Positions 1 to 11,200 of a stretch of 64,000 nucleotides of DNA are shown piece after piece. Source of the DNA: Distichodus sexfasciatus (Eukaryota; Chordata; Actinopteri; Characiformes; Distichodontidae); NCBI GenBank assembly GCA_032718565.1, contig JAVGVS010000399.1, positions 248,001 to 312,000 on the forward strand, given 5' to 3'. Positions within the stretch are counted from its first letter, which is position 1, and each line of letters begins with the position of its first letter. A model generated the notes under the pieces. It saw only the letters and a program-made list of their open reading frames with translations, did no database searches and was not told the origin of the DNA. The position numbers were made by a program, and so were the translations under genes.

Positions 1-2750
1 GGGCAAGAGCCCAGGGGCATCAGCCAATGGGGTAGACCTTTAAATATCTTAACATAATTTTTATATTATTTACTGGAAATGATGCATACAGATCATACAT
101 TAATCATTTAAAATATAATTTTGTAAAGAGAGAACACACAAAGAAACATTTTTTAAAATCACATTTTCATACCCCTCCCCCAATTGGAATGAGCTCGTCC
201 ACAGCTCAAAAATCTCGTGGCCTTGGCTATCGGGGTGGGGCGGGGGGGCCTTGAGGTGTGTTAACACTATGTTAATCCGGCCCTGCATCAGTGATACTAC
301 TAGAATGACAAACAGTTCATTTCCATCATGTCAGTCTGTGTAATGTATGTGCTGGTTTTGATGCCTCTACTGTTGCAGCAGACATGCACTCTCTGGTATT
401 GAAGATTTAAAAAAAATTAAAAAATTAAGTATTTTAGAAATCGTTTTTTTTTACACTAAATTTGTAATGACAGACAACACTTTAATTTTGTTGGAGATCC
501 AAAATGCTGTAGATTTGATTGAATCAGTAAAGCCATTTAACTGACTTTCTTGTGCTGACATTAGCCCACTTTCCCCATTTCAGATTTCGTTCTATGCCTG
601 TAGTGAAATTCTTAGATATTTGTCAAGTCTGCAGCCTCCTGCTGTGAGCAGCACTCTAAGGACAGCTGCTCCTAGCTCCTGACGTGCCTGAGACATGCTG
701 ATTATTTTCTGACATGTCAGAGAGTTTTGTTGGGCCTTCTCGAGTGTGAAGAGCATTACGACATGAAATGGGTCAAGTCTTGGGGGAGATTGTGGACTGT
801 CGCGTGGGAGCACATTCTTAAAAGCAGACCCGAGCTCACCTAGAGAGTGCTGTTTCATGAGGACAAGCCTCATTTTTGTAGCCCACACAGAACTTTCAGC
901 GTCTAACCTAGAGTCAGAAAAAAACATTCCCACCCCCATGATAGCAGTCTTACAAAAAGAGTGAGGCTCTAATTTGTTATATTAGGAATTAGTCAAAAAT
1001 CCTCATCGATTGAGCTTAGAAAAGGGATAAAAAAACGTTGTTCGATGCGATTACGATCCACACTGCACAGTCGAGTAATCAAGTGTGCCACCAACAATTT
1101 GCCAGGCACCTGAATGCTCGCTGCAGGTCCACAAGCGTGTGGGCACGGCTGAACTCCTCCTCCCTGGAGGGCAAATAAACCAGATGGGGTTCGAAATGCT
1201 AAATTTCATTTTGTATCATCAGTAGGTCGGTTCACCCCTCATTGGCTAACCATCTGGCATCGTCTCTTGCTACTCCGTTTGACGGCATTAGGAGAGCCGG
1301 AGCGTGATTCTCTGGAGCCTGCTAGTATTGTTCTCAGCCCCACTGTCATGTTTTGTAAGCATGCCAGCGCTCTGCCTGTAAGCTTAACCAGGGTGTTATG
1401 CCTCCCTAGAAGGCACCAGCTAAGTGCAGTTTAGTGCTTTCCTTGCATTTTCACAAGTGATTTAACTAATGGATTATTACGATGTTGATGAGGAGTTGCA
1501 AAATGTGGAATGCTGAATCTATGGATCCTGCATTTTCAGCTTCCTTCCAAACATGTGATTATTTATATAGTAAATATTAATTATTTGACATGTATTTAGT
1601 GGAATCATGTGAGATGAAATTTTAGAATTGTTCTTTTCTAAATTCTAACCAAAAATGTGTATTTCAGCACTGCATCTAGCTGCCTGTGTTCTTAATTTGA
1701 ACAATTTTATTGAATTATTTTCTCCTTATAACACATTTTACAAACCAAAAATGATGCTACTTGAAGCTGGCCTTTGAACTTTGCATGTCATTGAACCTGT
1801 TAGGGTGAACGAATATTTAATATGCATTTACAGTTATCACACATAGCTATACATACACTGAAGGTTTAAGTTACTGGTACAAAATTAGTGTTAGTTTAGC
1901 TAACAGCAGTGCCCAGTGCCAGAAATTATGCACATCACAGCTAATTAATTTGTCCAGAATATATACAGTAGATTCATGCCAGAAACAGGCTGTAATCAAC
2001 AGAGTATGAAGTGACGTCTCAGATTTTGCGAATACTGAACCCTCCTCCAACACATCCCCCTGTTTATGCTTAACTAGAGGCATTTTTAGGCTTAACACTG
2101 CAACTGCCAGTGCTGTGCAATGAGAGGTTGTAACACAATTTGCATAATTACTAATCTTATGCGACTGACCGCTGCTCATCTTTCGTCACTTTCACTACAG
2201 ACACATTAACCATTAATCTCGGAACTTCTGACCAGAAACAACACATTTATTGCAATAAGGGAGTTAAAGATTGCAAAGCGAGTATTCTTTTGGATCCCAC
2301 CACAAGGGTATTTTATTTCGGGAGACAGCCAGCTAAGAAGATTATAAACACAGTTTTCAATTTATCTCTCACCCCCAGACCCCACTTATTGACTGACTCC
2401 CTTATCGCTGCTTTCCAGGACCCACGGCGTGATTGGCATCGTCTTCTGGATCTGCCATTTTGGAAATTGTTGGTTGAACTGGAGTAAATGAGTTTGCACT
2501 CTGTTTTTTTTTCTTCTCGGTACCACATGCTTGATGACGTGTTGTTTTTAGCGACAACCGTTATGGTCGGTTTTGCTTGTTTGGCGAAAAGTGATTGGGG
2601 AAGCTGAGCTTCAGTGTCTGGATTGGCAAAATTGCCAGTGCTGAGCGTAGCATAGACAGCTTTATTATGAATCCTATGCGTAAATACGGCAGGAAAATGA
2701 AGAGTAGAGGTTGATGTAAAAAGAAGACCATGCTCTGACCAGCTAGTTTC
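1..2750. other. Upstream intergenic DNA, no gene recognised
   Basis: No reading frame here resembles a known protein; the longest (about 115 and 164 codons, minus strand) lack family motifs and run through unique or TG-rich DNA. Two blocks, roughly 545-960 and 1020-1460, have balanced composition with no simple repeats and look more like constrained non-coding DNA than their AT-rich surroundings. In mammals SLC6A11 lies next to SLC6A1, but I see no SLC6A11 exon here. Confidence 0.5.
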
Positions 2751-2751
2751 A

Positions 2752-3550
2752 GCAAATGTGTGTGTGCATGTGTGCATGGTAGTCTTAATCTGTGTGTCTG
2801 TTTGCATGTTAGTCTATCTATGTGACTGGTTTGCATGTGTGAGTCTACACATGTCTGCATGTGTGTTTCATTGCGCATATATCTGTCATCTACATGCATC
2901 CGGTCGTCTATCTGTGTGTCTTTTTGCATGTGTGTGTCTACGGATGTGAGTGTTTGTGTGTGTCTGTGGTCGTGCAAGTCTACCGGGTGTCTGTTTGCAT
3001 GTGTGTCCATGCATGACTATGTGTATGTGGGTGTGTGTCTGAGGGCATGCCATGTGTCATTGCTATCTATCTGTCCATGCATGTGTGTGCATCTACGTCT
3101 ATTTGTGTATCTATTTGTGTCTTCGGTCTAAACATGTTTGTGTGTTTCATTGTGCATCTGTCTGTTTGTGGACATGCATATCTGTCTATATGTCCGTTTG
3201 CATGTGCGTCTGTGTGTGTGTGTTTCTTTGTGATGTAAATTTACATGGTGTCTGTTTGCACATGTGTCTGTGCATGAGTGTGCGCTTCGGAGTCGATCAG
3301 TGTGTCAGTTTAAATGTGTCTACAGTCTACACACTTGTGTGTGTTTTTGTGTGCATGTGCATGTGCCTGTGTGCATGCAAGTCAGTCGGTGTGTCAAAAG
3401 CTGAGTGTGTGTTTGTGTGTTAGTGTGCATGGGCCTCTGTGACTGCATATGCTTGTGTGGGTCCGTATGTGTGTGTACTTGTACTTGTGTATATGTAGAT
3501 ATGCACGTGTGTGTCTGTGTGTGTGTGTGTGTGTATGTGTGTGTGTTTTC
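2752..3550. repeat. TG-rich degenerate repeat tract
   Basis: About 800 bp dominated by TGTGTG and TGCATGTG words with interspersed TCTGTTTGCATG and TCTATCTGTG variants, ending in a cleaner (TG)n run near 3505-3545. The alternating purine/pyrimidine pattern is Z-DNA-prone and the tract ends about 230 bp before the TATA box of slc6a1. The open frames crossing it on both strands are low-complexity artefacts rich in Cys/Val or His/Thr. Confidence 0.85.
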
Positions 3551-3720
3551 TAAAGAGCCTTTTCTTTTACCCACTGAAAACCCCAAAACGTGTCAAGACC
3601 AAAGCGACGTGCTTGTTATTGAACCAAACTGTTGCCTTTTAAGCGTGTTAATGTATTCCTCATAAAGGAAGGTCACACAACTTGACAGCAGTGAATGGCC
3701 ACTCTCAATCTATGACAACG

Positions 3721-3766
3721 CACACATACATACATACACACACATACACACACACAAACGTGAGTG
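3721..3766. repeat. CA/CATA microsatellite next to the promoter
   Basis: Short (CA)n/(CATA)n run ending about 15 bp before the TATA box. It is the opposite-strand counterpart of the TG tract upstream, so a transcript or melted duplex could pair the two. Length variation here would change promoter spacing to upstream elements. Confidence 0.8.
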
Positions 3767-3781
3767 AAACAACACAAAGCG

Positions 3782-3789
3782 TATAAAAG
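3782..3789 (+). promoter_or_regulatory. slc6a1: Candidate TATA box of slc6a1
   Basis: TATAAAAG is a strong TATA match lying 365 bp before a good splice donor (GTAAGT at 4154) and followed by moderately CpG-rich DNA. This places transcription start near 3812. The role is inferred from position and motif; no transcript evidence is available, and the gene could use additional promoters. Confidence 0.55.
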
Positions 3790-3840
3790 GCGCATGAGGA
3801 GAAGGCGCAGCAGTGCGGCTTGCGCATCCTTGCGCTGGAG

Positions 3841-3894
3841 ATGTTTTGCGCGGGGAGGGTCGACATTCACACGACATTGACGCTATGTAGATGA
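3841..3894 (+). promoter_or_regulatory. Upstream ORF 1 (17 codons)
   Basis: An ATG at 3841 opens a 17-codon frame that stops at TGA 3892-3894. That stop overlaps the ATG of the next upstream ORF as ATGA. A minimal ATG-TAG start-stop pair also lies at 3885-3890. If the non-coding exon starts near 3812, ribosomes scanning to the GAT-1 start would meet these first. Confidence 0.35.
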
Positions 3895-4097
3895 GAGTCG
3901 AGGGGGGGATTCGCGCTTCACAGAACCTCTATGCGCTGATGTTAGGTGGTGGTGCACGTCGAACCCGCTCCTTTCTTCGCTCGTTTCCCCCCGTTCCTCC
4001 GTCACCACTCGTTTGGACATCATCAACGCTTCCTCCCGGATTAACACCCGGCTCCGTTCGGTCTGTATGGAAACATTTTAGCCTCGGTTTGGTCTGA
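3891..4097 (+). promoter_or_regulatory. Upstream ORF 2 (68 codons)
   Basis: This frame begins directly after the start-stop pair and ends at TGA 4095-4097, wholly inside the predicted non-coding exon. The peptide is Arg/Pro/Ser-rich with no recognised domain, so any role would be translational control, not a product. It depends on the assigned exon being real. Confidence 0.35.
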
Positions 4098-4153
4098 AAT
4101 TGCAACCACTGCGACTTCGGAGAAGACCGTCCATATCACCGGAGAACTGAATT

Positions 4154-4874
4154 GTAAGTGTAGAAGCTTTTTTTCTCATCTTAAATGCAGAATTCAATGC
4201 CACCGAGTCTCGCGTTCTCAGGAACTCGACGCGTTGTAGACTTGCAACCCAATAAAAAAGCACAAAATAAAGCAAAATGCATGCAGTTTTATCTATTTAA
4301 ACATGTAAATGAGCCCACTTAAACAAATATATATTTAAATAGGCACCTTTTAAATGATAAATGTTTAAATATCTAGGGGAAAGTTTACGCGTTACGCGTT
4401 ACGCACGGAAACGGCTCCGGCTGTTGCGTAAAAAGTCCCATTAAACGACGCAATCGTTTTTGTCCCCGAGTAAAAATTGAATAGTGGAATAGCGTTTTTA
4501 AAATAGCACATATTTACCTACATAATCGATTAAAAATGTAATTAACTGTTATATTTTATGGGCGCACATCTGGCGCAATATTCTTGACTTCTTTGTTTTT
4601 CTATATTTGGATATTAAACATCACCACGACTCCAAAATATCAGTATTAAATAAATGGAACAGAATTCCAGACGAAAAATGCGTGCGCATGATGAAAAGGA
4701 CACTTGGTGTCGCTTAAAAACGGGATGCGCGTCGCGCGCTCCGACGTCTCCGAAACTCCATTGTCGCCCTTTCCTGTATGTCGTTGCATTCAAGAATCTC
4801 ATCTTCGTAGTTAATAAATATAATACCTGAATTCAAATGAATTAAACTCATTTCATTTACCGATTTTCTTCCAG
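4154..4874 (+). other. slc6a1: First intron of slc6a1
   Basis: Bounded by GTAAGT and a TTTTCTTCCAG acceptor. It is AT-rich overall, but near 4384-4405 carries three close copies of a TTACGCG word, an unusual CpG-dense tandem in an otherwise AT-rich intron. No coding signal. Confidence 0.5.
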
Positions 4875-5006
4875 GTTTCCACCGAGGAAGCGTGGTGACC
4901 CGACGCGCGTTTTCCACCCCGGCGCGCGCTCCCGAGGCTGCTGTCCGCGTGGACCGCTGCTGAACCCCAACGAGCGCCCGACAGGACCCCGCTACAGGCC
5001 CGAGAC

Positions 5007-5241
5007 ATGGCGACGAACGGCACAAAAGCGACGGACGGACACGTTTTGACGGAGGTGAACGAAGCGCCGACCGCCAACGACAAGCCCAAAACGCTGGTGG
5101 TGAAAGTCCAGAAGAAAAACGATATTCCGGACCGGGAGACGTGGCGTGGGAAATTTGACTTTCTTTTGTCGTGCGTTGGCTACGCAATCGGACTTGGCAA
5201 TGTGTGGAGATTCCCTTATCTATGTGGAAAGAACGGTGGAG
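5007..5241 (+). CDS. slc6a1: slc6a1 coding exon 1 (residues 1-79, N-tail and TM1)
   Basis: Contains the cytoplasmic N-tail (KPKTLVVKVQKK) and TM1 with the unwound GYAIGLGNVWRFPY segment, which binds GABA and sodium in this family. The donor GTAAAC at 5242 splits Gly79 after its first base. The exon itself begins at 4875 and includes 132 nt of 5' UTR. A run of A near 5290 is intronic. Confidence 0.96.
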
Positions 5242-8200
5242 GTAAACAAGATATTTTTGCTTACAAAAAAACACAAAGGAATGGCACACCCGAAAAAAAA
5301 AAAATAAAGTCCCGCGAATAAAATCTGCACCGGTGTTGAGTAAATTAGAATTTGTCGTCGTTACGCAAACGTGCACCAGCAGCACCCGAAGCGCACTGCG
5401 TCCGTGCATATGGCAGCTGTGGATTATTTGAACAAAATTGTTGTGCAATAATGGAAATGTTTTATGCTGACAAGATATTTTTTTTTTCTGTTTAGGGGCC
5501 TTCTTGATTCCTTACTTTTTGACGCTCATATTTGCGGGAGTACCGTTGTTTCTGCTGGAAACTGCGCTCGGTCAGTACACCTCGATTGGCGGACTTGGAG
5601 TGTGGAAACTGGCCCCTATGTTCAAAGGTAAATCACGCAAAAGATTCATGTCATTCAACTCGACACAAAGGGACGAACAATACAATACGTTTTTTTCCGG
5701 CATGAAAGATTTTTTTGTTTTGGAAAGGGATTCAAACAGTGGCCCATTAAAAATAATTTGCAAAGGAGCAATCTATTTTCCCCATTTTTCTAATTATACT
5801 ACAGAATCATTCCCTTTATTTTTATTCCTAGGTGTTGGCCTGGCAGCAGCTGTTCTCTCATTTTGGCTTAACATATACTACATTGTCATCATTGCTTGGG
5901 CCATTTACTATCTATATAACTCCTTCACGACAGTAAGTACAACATTCTGAAGAAATTTTGCAAAATACAGTGTTGCAGAACAAAATGTCCTGTGTGTGCC
6001 ATGCCTTTTTATTTAGAAAAACACAAAAAAAATCACTTTGGCACCTATTGTTAAATAGAAGATATTTGAATTTAAATAGGTGTCCACTCAAGTGGACACA
6101 ATGCACAAAAGGGCGAGCAGAAAGACACTAATGTGGCTAAAATGAATGAGAGATAATGGGAACATTAAGTATAAAATTGACTTGTAGCTGAGGCTGAAAG
6201 TCCCCATTAGCTCTCATTTTCACAGCTGAGCCACCTTTTTAGTAAACACTTAAAATGACTCGTCCTTGAGACACGTTGTCCTTTTTTTAGGAACTTCCCT
6301 GGAAATCCTGTGACAATTCTTGGAATACGGACAAATGCTTTTCCAACTACAGCATAGCCAACATGGCTAACATGACCAGTGCCGTCGTGGAGTTTTGGGA
6401 GTAAGTGCATCTCTTTAGTGGAACGGTCTGGAATTCGGAGCTCTGGTTTGCATGCAAAAAACGCTGTCTTTTTTTGTCCCCAGCTTTGTGAAAGGATCAG
6501 TGTTATTTGCACAAAAATGCAACAATTGTTTGCATTTTGGCCCCCAGACAGCTCTTGTAGTTGCCATGACAGGCATCAACAATGAAGGCTGTATTTTGTT
6601 TAAGTAGGAATGTTTCTAACAAAAAGAGGTTTTTGTTGTCAGTCAAATGTACGCCGCATCAATCAGTAACATTTGTTTTTCTCGTGGCCCTCAGGCGTAA
6701 CATGCACCAGCTCACCGATGGTTTGGAAAAACCAGGGGAAATCAGACTGCCATTAGCAATAACCCTAGCCATTGCTTGGGTGCTGGTCTACTTTTGTATA
6801 TGGAAGGGGGTGGGTTGGACGGGAAAGGTAAGGTCTTTTATTGCAGCAATCACTTGTTTCTTGTGATTAAGATAAGACAGGACCGAGATATGTTAAATTC
6901 TCTCAGTAATTTTGAAGAATAGACTCATGCTACAACTCTGACCTCTCTGACCTTCACTAATATATTGAATATCTGTTTTCCAGGTGGTATATTTCTCAGC
7001 AACATATCCATACTTCATGCTACTGATTCTGTTCTTCCGCGGGGTCTCGCTTCCCGGAGCTAAGGAGGGCATTTTGTTCTACATTACGCCTGACTTCGAA
7101 AAGCTGAAAGAATCCGAGGTGCGTCACGTCACGGTGGCTGTGAAATTGCACAATCATATCGAAAGCCTTGCCGTTTTGCACCTCACTTTTCCTCTCTTTT
7201 CTCTCGTCCATTTTCTCAGGTGTGGCTCGACGCCGCCACTCAGATCTTCTTCTCGTATGGATTGGGCCTCGGCTCTCTGATTGCACTTGGGAGCTACAAC
7301 CCTTTTAACAACAATGTTTACAAGTATGGAGTAATTGCATGCTTTAAAAAGGAGTCATTTCCTCAGCAGGAAAAAAAAAGACCTTGTGTGACACAATGCA
7401 TAAGTGCTGAAGATTCAGTCTTCATCTGGCAAATGCCTTTTTATCACCCAGAATATACAGTATACACTTTAAGATGCCACTGAGCGAGTCTTCATGAATG
7501 CATGGATAAGAGATCGATAAAACAGCTGACTATTATAACCTATTGTCCAACTCAACAGGGATTCTGTCATCGTCTGCTGCATCAACTCCTTCACCAGCAT
7601 GTTCGCTGGCTTTGTCATTTTCTCGATTGTGGGTTTCATGGCTCACGTTACAAAGAGGCCAATTGCTGACGTAGCTGCATCAGGTAATTGCGATTAATAT
7701 CAGTTTAATATCAATACTTTCCCGCAGTTGTGAGGGGAACAGAATCAGACATTCTGTTCCACTATAAAACCAATTAACAAACACCTTATATAACTACATA
7801 AATGTTTTTCAGTTACTAAAACAACAAAATGCTGCAATTCTTTGGTTTTTACCCCTTTCAGGTCCAGGACTGGCTTTCTTAGCGTACCCAGAGGCTGTAA
7901 CTCAACTGCCCATATCACCACTTTGGGCTATACTCTTCTTTTCCATGCTGCTTATGCTTGGAATTGACAGTCAGGTAAAGTCAGTAAACTGAACCACACG
8001 TTGACAGCCCATTTGGGAAAACAGTTTCTCAGGATAATATTAAATTCCTCATTAATACGCTGTGAGCAACCGTTTAGGTCCATAACCATTTTATGTCCGC
8101 TTCAGTGGACAAACATTTATAGGTTTAACTTACTGGCTCATAATTAATGCATGAAAAGGTTAACTGGTGGCATGCTAATGGTAGTCCTTAACCCAAGAGG

Positions 8201-11200
8201 TCATGGATTTGAGTCTGGCAGTATTCCACCCCCTGCACCGGTACCCATTGTCGAATATGGACAAATAAATTTAACAAACAGCTAATCATATTCTCACAGT
8301 CGACCTTAAAAGTAAATGAACACATTTGTCTCTACAGTTCTGCACAGTCGAGGGTTTTATCACAGCTTTGGTGGATGAGTTTCCCCGCTTGCTGCGAGGG
8401 CGGCGAGAGATTTTCATTGCTGTCGTCTGCCTGGTGTCGTATGTGATCGGCTTGTCAAACATCACGCAGGTAAGTGCTTTGCGTGGTCTCGGATTGTCTG
8501 AACAGCGCTTTGGCTCTTCTCCTACAGATCCAGCCCTGTGCAAAAGGAGATGATTATAACAATATACGTCAACAGCCATCGCTAGTCGGTGCAAAAAGTA
8601 CCTCGAACAGGCAGACTGAAAGCCCTTGAAGCTGCATTAAGCAGGATCACAGTTCTCTAAGAGCCTGTGAGGACACAAACACCTCAAGCAAAGTATTTTC
8701 ACTCAGAAAGCTAATGGCTTTGTAGTGTTATCAGTTCAGGAGCTTAGTAACCTCAAAGTGTTACATAAAAGCATGTTACTGTAAAAGGTCTGTGCCATTT
8801 TGGATGTTTAAATATTATTTGCCTTTGGATTGGTAGATAAAGTTGGAAGTAAAAGTCACATTTTATGTTTTTTTGGGAAAATCTGTGTGTGTTCTTTTGG
8901 ATTTATAATTTTGTAACTCATCATTTTGTGGAATGCAAACACAGTGGGTTTCATTGTGACTAAATTTGGTGAGTCTAGTAACATATTTGAAGCTCAGTCC
9001 AATGAATAAGAGATAAGAGCCAGAGAAAGCAAGAAAAGTACTAATCACCATCTGTCAGAGTGCAGATACCGTTTTAGGCAACAGAATTCTGAAGGGTGTA
9101 TCCCAGTCCCAAATACATGTTGGTGGAATTAGTAGAAATGCACGTTTTTTCACATTGTATAGAGTGAAAGTTAAAGACTGCAACCCCCCTGCAAGGCCAC
9201 ATGATGGAATCAGCATCATATTCAGTGATGTAAGGCATTATCTGGAACCGACTGTCACGTCTTCATAACTTATTATCAGCGAGCACAATCCTGCTCCAAA
9301 GCAAATCAAAGACTTGCTAGGGGGGTAGAAAATCTGGTTAATGTCTTTGTTTGAGGCGTTCAAATAGCTTACTGGCTTTCTGATTTTTTTTTTGTCTCCA
9401 ACGCTGAAACCACAAGCAAAAATAAGAGCTGAAATCATGTCTGATTTACTGAAATCATCCAAACATGTAAAACCAAGCAAAATCCAAGCATTGGCCTAAA
9501 ATTAGGGACAAAATGAACCGTGATATGAAAACTTCCATATGGGCCCCGTTTACAGTTGAATAATGGTTCTGTATGTGAAGTTAGTTTGCATGATGAAATA
9601 AAATTAAGATTTGTAGCACACTTTAGGCCAAAATGTAATGACTGGGATGAATGGACGGATGACTTTGAGGATCTCATCATTGCTCAGCCAACTCAAATGT
9701 TGTTGGATTGCTTTTCGCAGGGTTTTTTGAGTGGAGGAGAGTCCCAAAAAGGATTGACCAGGTTTCAGTTTAGAACCTTTAACAGCTTTTTTTCCCCACA
9801 TACTGCACTACTATTTTTTGCTGTTGCATGGTCATCGTGATGCCCACATGTTTGAGGACTACACAGCATCTTTCATTAGGCACAGATTGCACTGATTGGT
9901 CATCTTGGATTATGTCACTTTTGGCCACACATTGTATCCACTTCAATTGCATCAGCTAATCTCCTCCATCACACGCCCCTGGGCAACTGAACTACACTGA
10001 ACATCGTCATGCAGGACGGCTGTCCAAATGAATGAATTCATGTTGGTTTATTTTTAACTAAGATTTTGTATGGGTTGCTATAAACCCTTGACCTATTTGA
10101 AACTTTTAACACCTGTTTTCTCAGATTTAATATGTACATTGATATTATATACACATGATAAAACATTTTATATTTCATACTGTATAAACTAATCTCAGAA
10201 TTCTTTTACATTTTTAATTACAGGGTGGGCTCTATGTGTTCAAATTGTTTGATTACTACTCTGCCAGTGGAATGTGTCTGCTGTTTCTGGTCTTCTTTGA
10301 GTGCATCTCCATATCCTGGTTCTATGGTAACCATCTGTTTTTACTAGTTATTATAGTAAAATTATTATTAAAGTCAAATTTTAGTTTCATTAATATGGAC
10401 ATGGTCTGTTTCTTTTAAACCTATCTTGTCTCTGGTGTGATCACTTTATATGATAAAGATGGGGCTAAAAATATATATATAAAAAGTATGTACATGTATT
10501 ATTTATATCTATATATCTATAATTTTATTAAATGGTCATGTTCCAATGATCTCATTTATAATTAATTTAGAGGACAGGTCGTTGGCCTCCCTGATATTAG
10601 TATTGGGCTTCAGCACATCTCATTATGCCTTTAATTCATGCTAATCTTTCTGCCAGTCTCTCTCCGCAGTCCGCTCATTTGAATGCATATGAATTTGTAA
10701 AATCTTAATTGTTGTGCATAGAGGGCTCGATTATGCAAATGGCTGTAGAATTTGTTATTTGCATGTATCTAGAGGGCCGACGTCCCAAACGTCTGCACAG
10801 CGGTAATCCTAAGTGAAGTGGCTATGCGCCATTGCACGCTTTTCCACAGTGTTTGACCATCTTGATTTGTTCATCTCCAAGGCGTCAATAAGTTCTATGG
10901 CAACATTGAAGAAATGATCGGATACAAGCCTTGCATTTGGTGGAAACTTTGCTGGGTTGTGTTTACGCCTTTGATTGTAGCTGTAAGTATTTCTTTTTTA
11001 TTTTTCTTCACACGTTTTTGAGGATGGGGTGTTTGTTCTGCTGCAAATCGCCTCTTTTGTGGGTCTTTTTTAGGGTGTGTTCCTCTTCAGTGCCATTCAG
11101 ATGGTTCCTCTTACCATGAATAATTACGTGTTCCCAAAGTGGGGTCAGGGTGTAGGCTGGTGCATGGCCTTGTCGTCCATGGTGCTTATCCCTGGTTACA

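Larger units (their letters stand above)
3812..4153 (+). other. slc6a1: Probable 5' non-coding exon of slc6a1
   Basis: The start is set about 30 bp after the TATA box and the end by the donor GTAAGT at 4154. The next acceptor is the CTTCCAG ending at 4874, which gives a 721-bp first intron and a second exon with 132 nt of 5' UTR before the coding start. Non-coding first exons are usual for SLC6A1. The interval contains several upstream ATGs. The 5' boundary is approximate. Confidence 0.5.

Noticed and set aside
1..2750. SLC6A11-like neighbour upstream
   Set aside because: Looked for TM-type SLC6 exons (GNVWRFPY, SYGLGLGSL-like words) and found none.
2561..3586. Overlapping frames of 88-164 codons on both strands in the TG tract
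   Set aside because: His/Thr- and Cys/Val-rich translations of alternating TG/CA sequence; no stop-free bias beyond that expected from the repeat.
4714..5448. 244-codon minus-strand frame opposite slc6a1 exon 1
   Set aside because: It lies antisense to the conserved first coding exon and its translation shows no family; a shadow of a GC-rich coding exon.
8863..9840. Possible alternative exons in slc6a1 intron 10
   Set aside because: Exons 10 and 11 join in frame without gap and the protein already has the expected 599 residues; frames inside show no SLC6 similarity.
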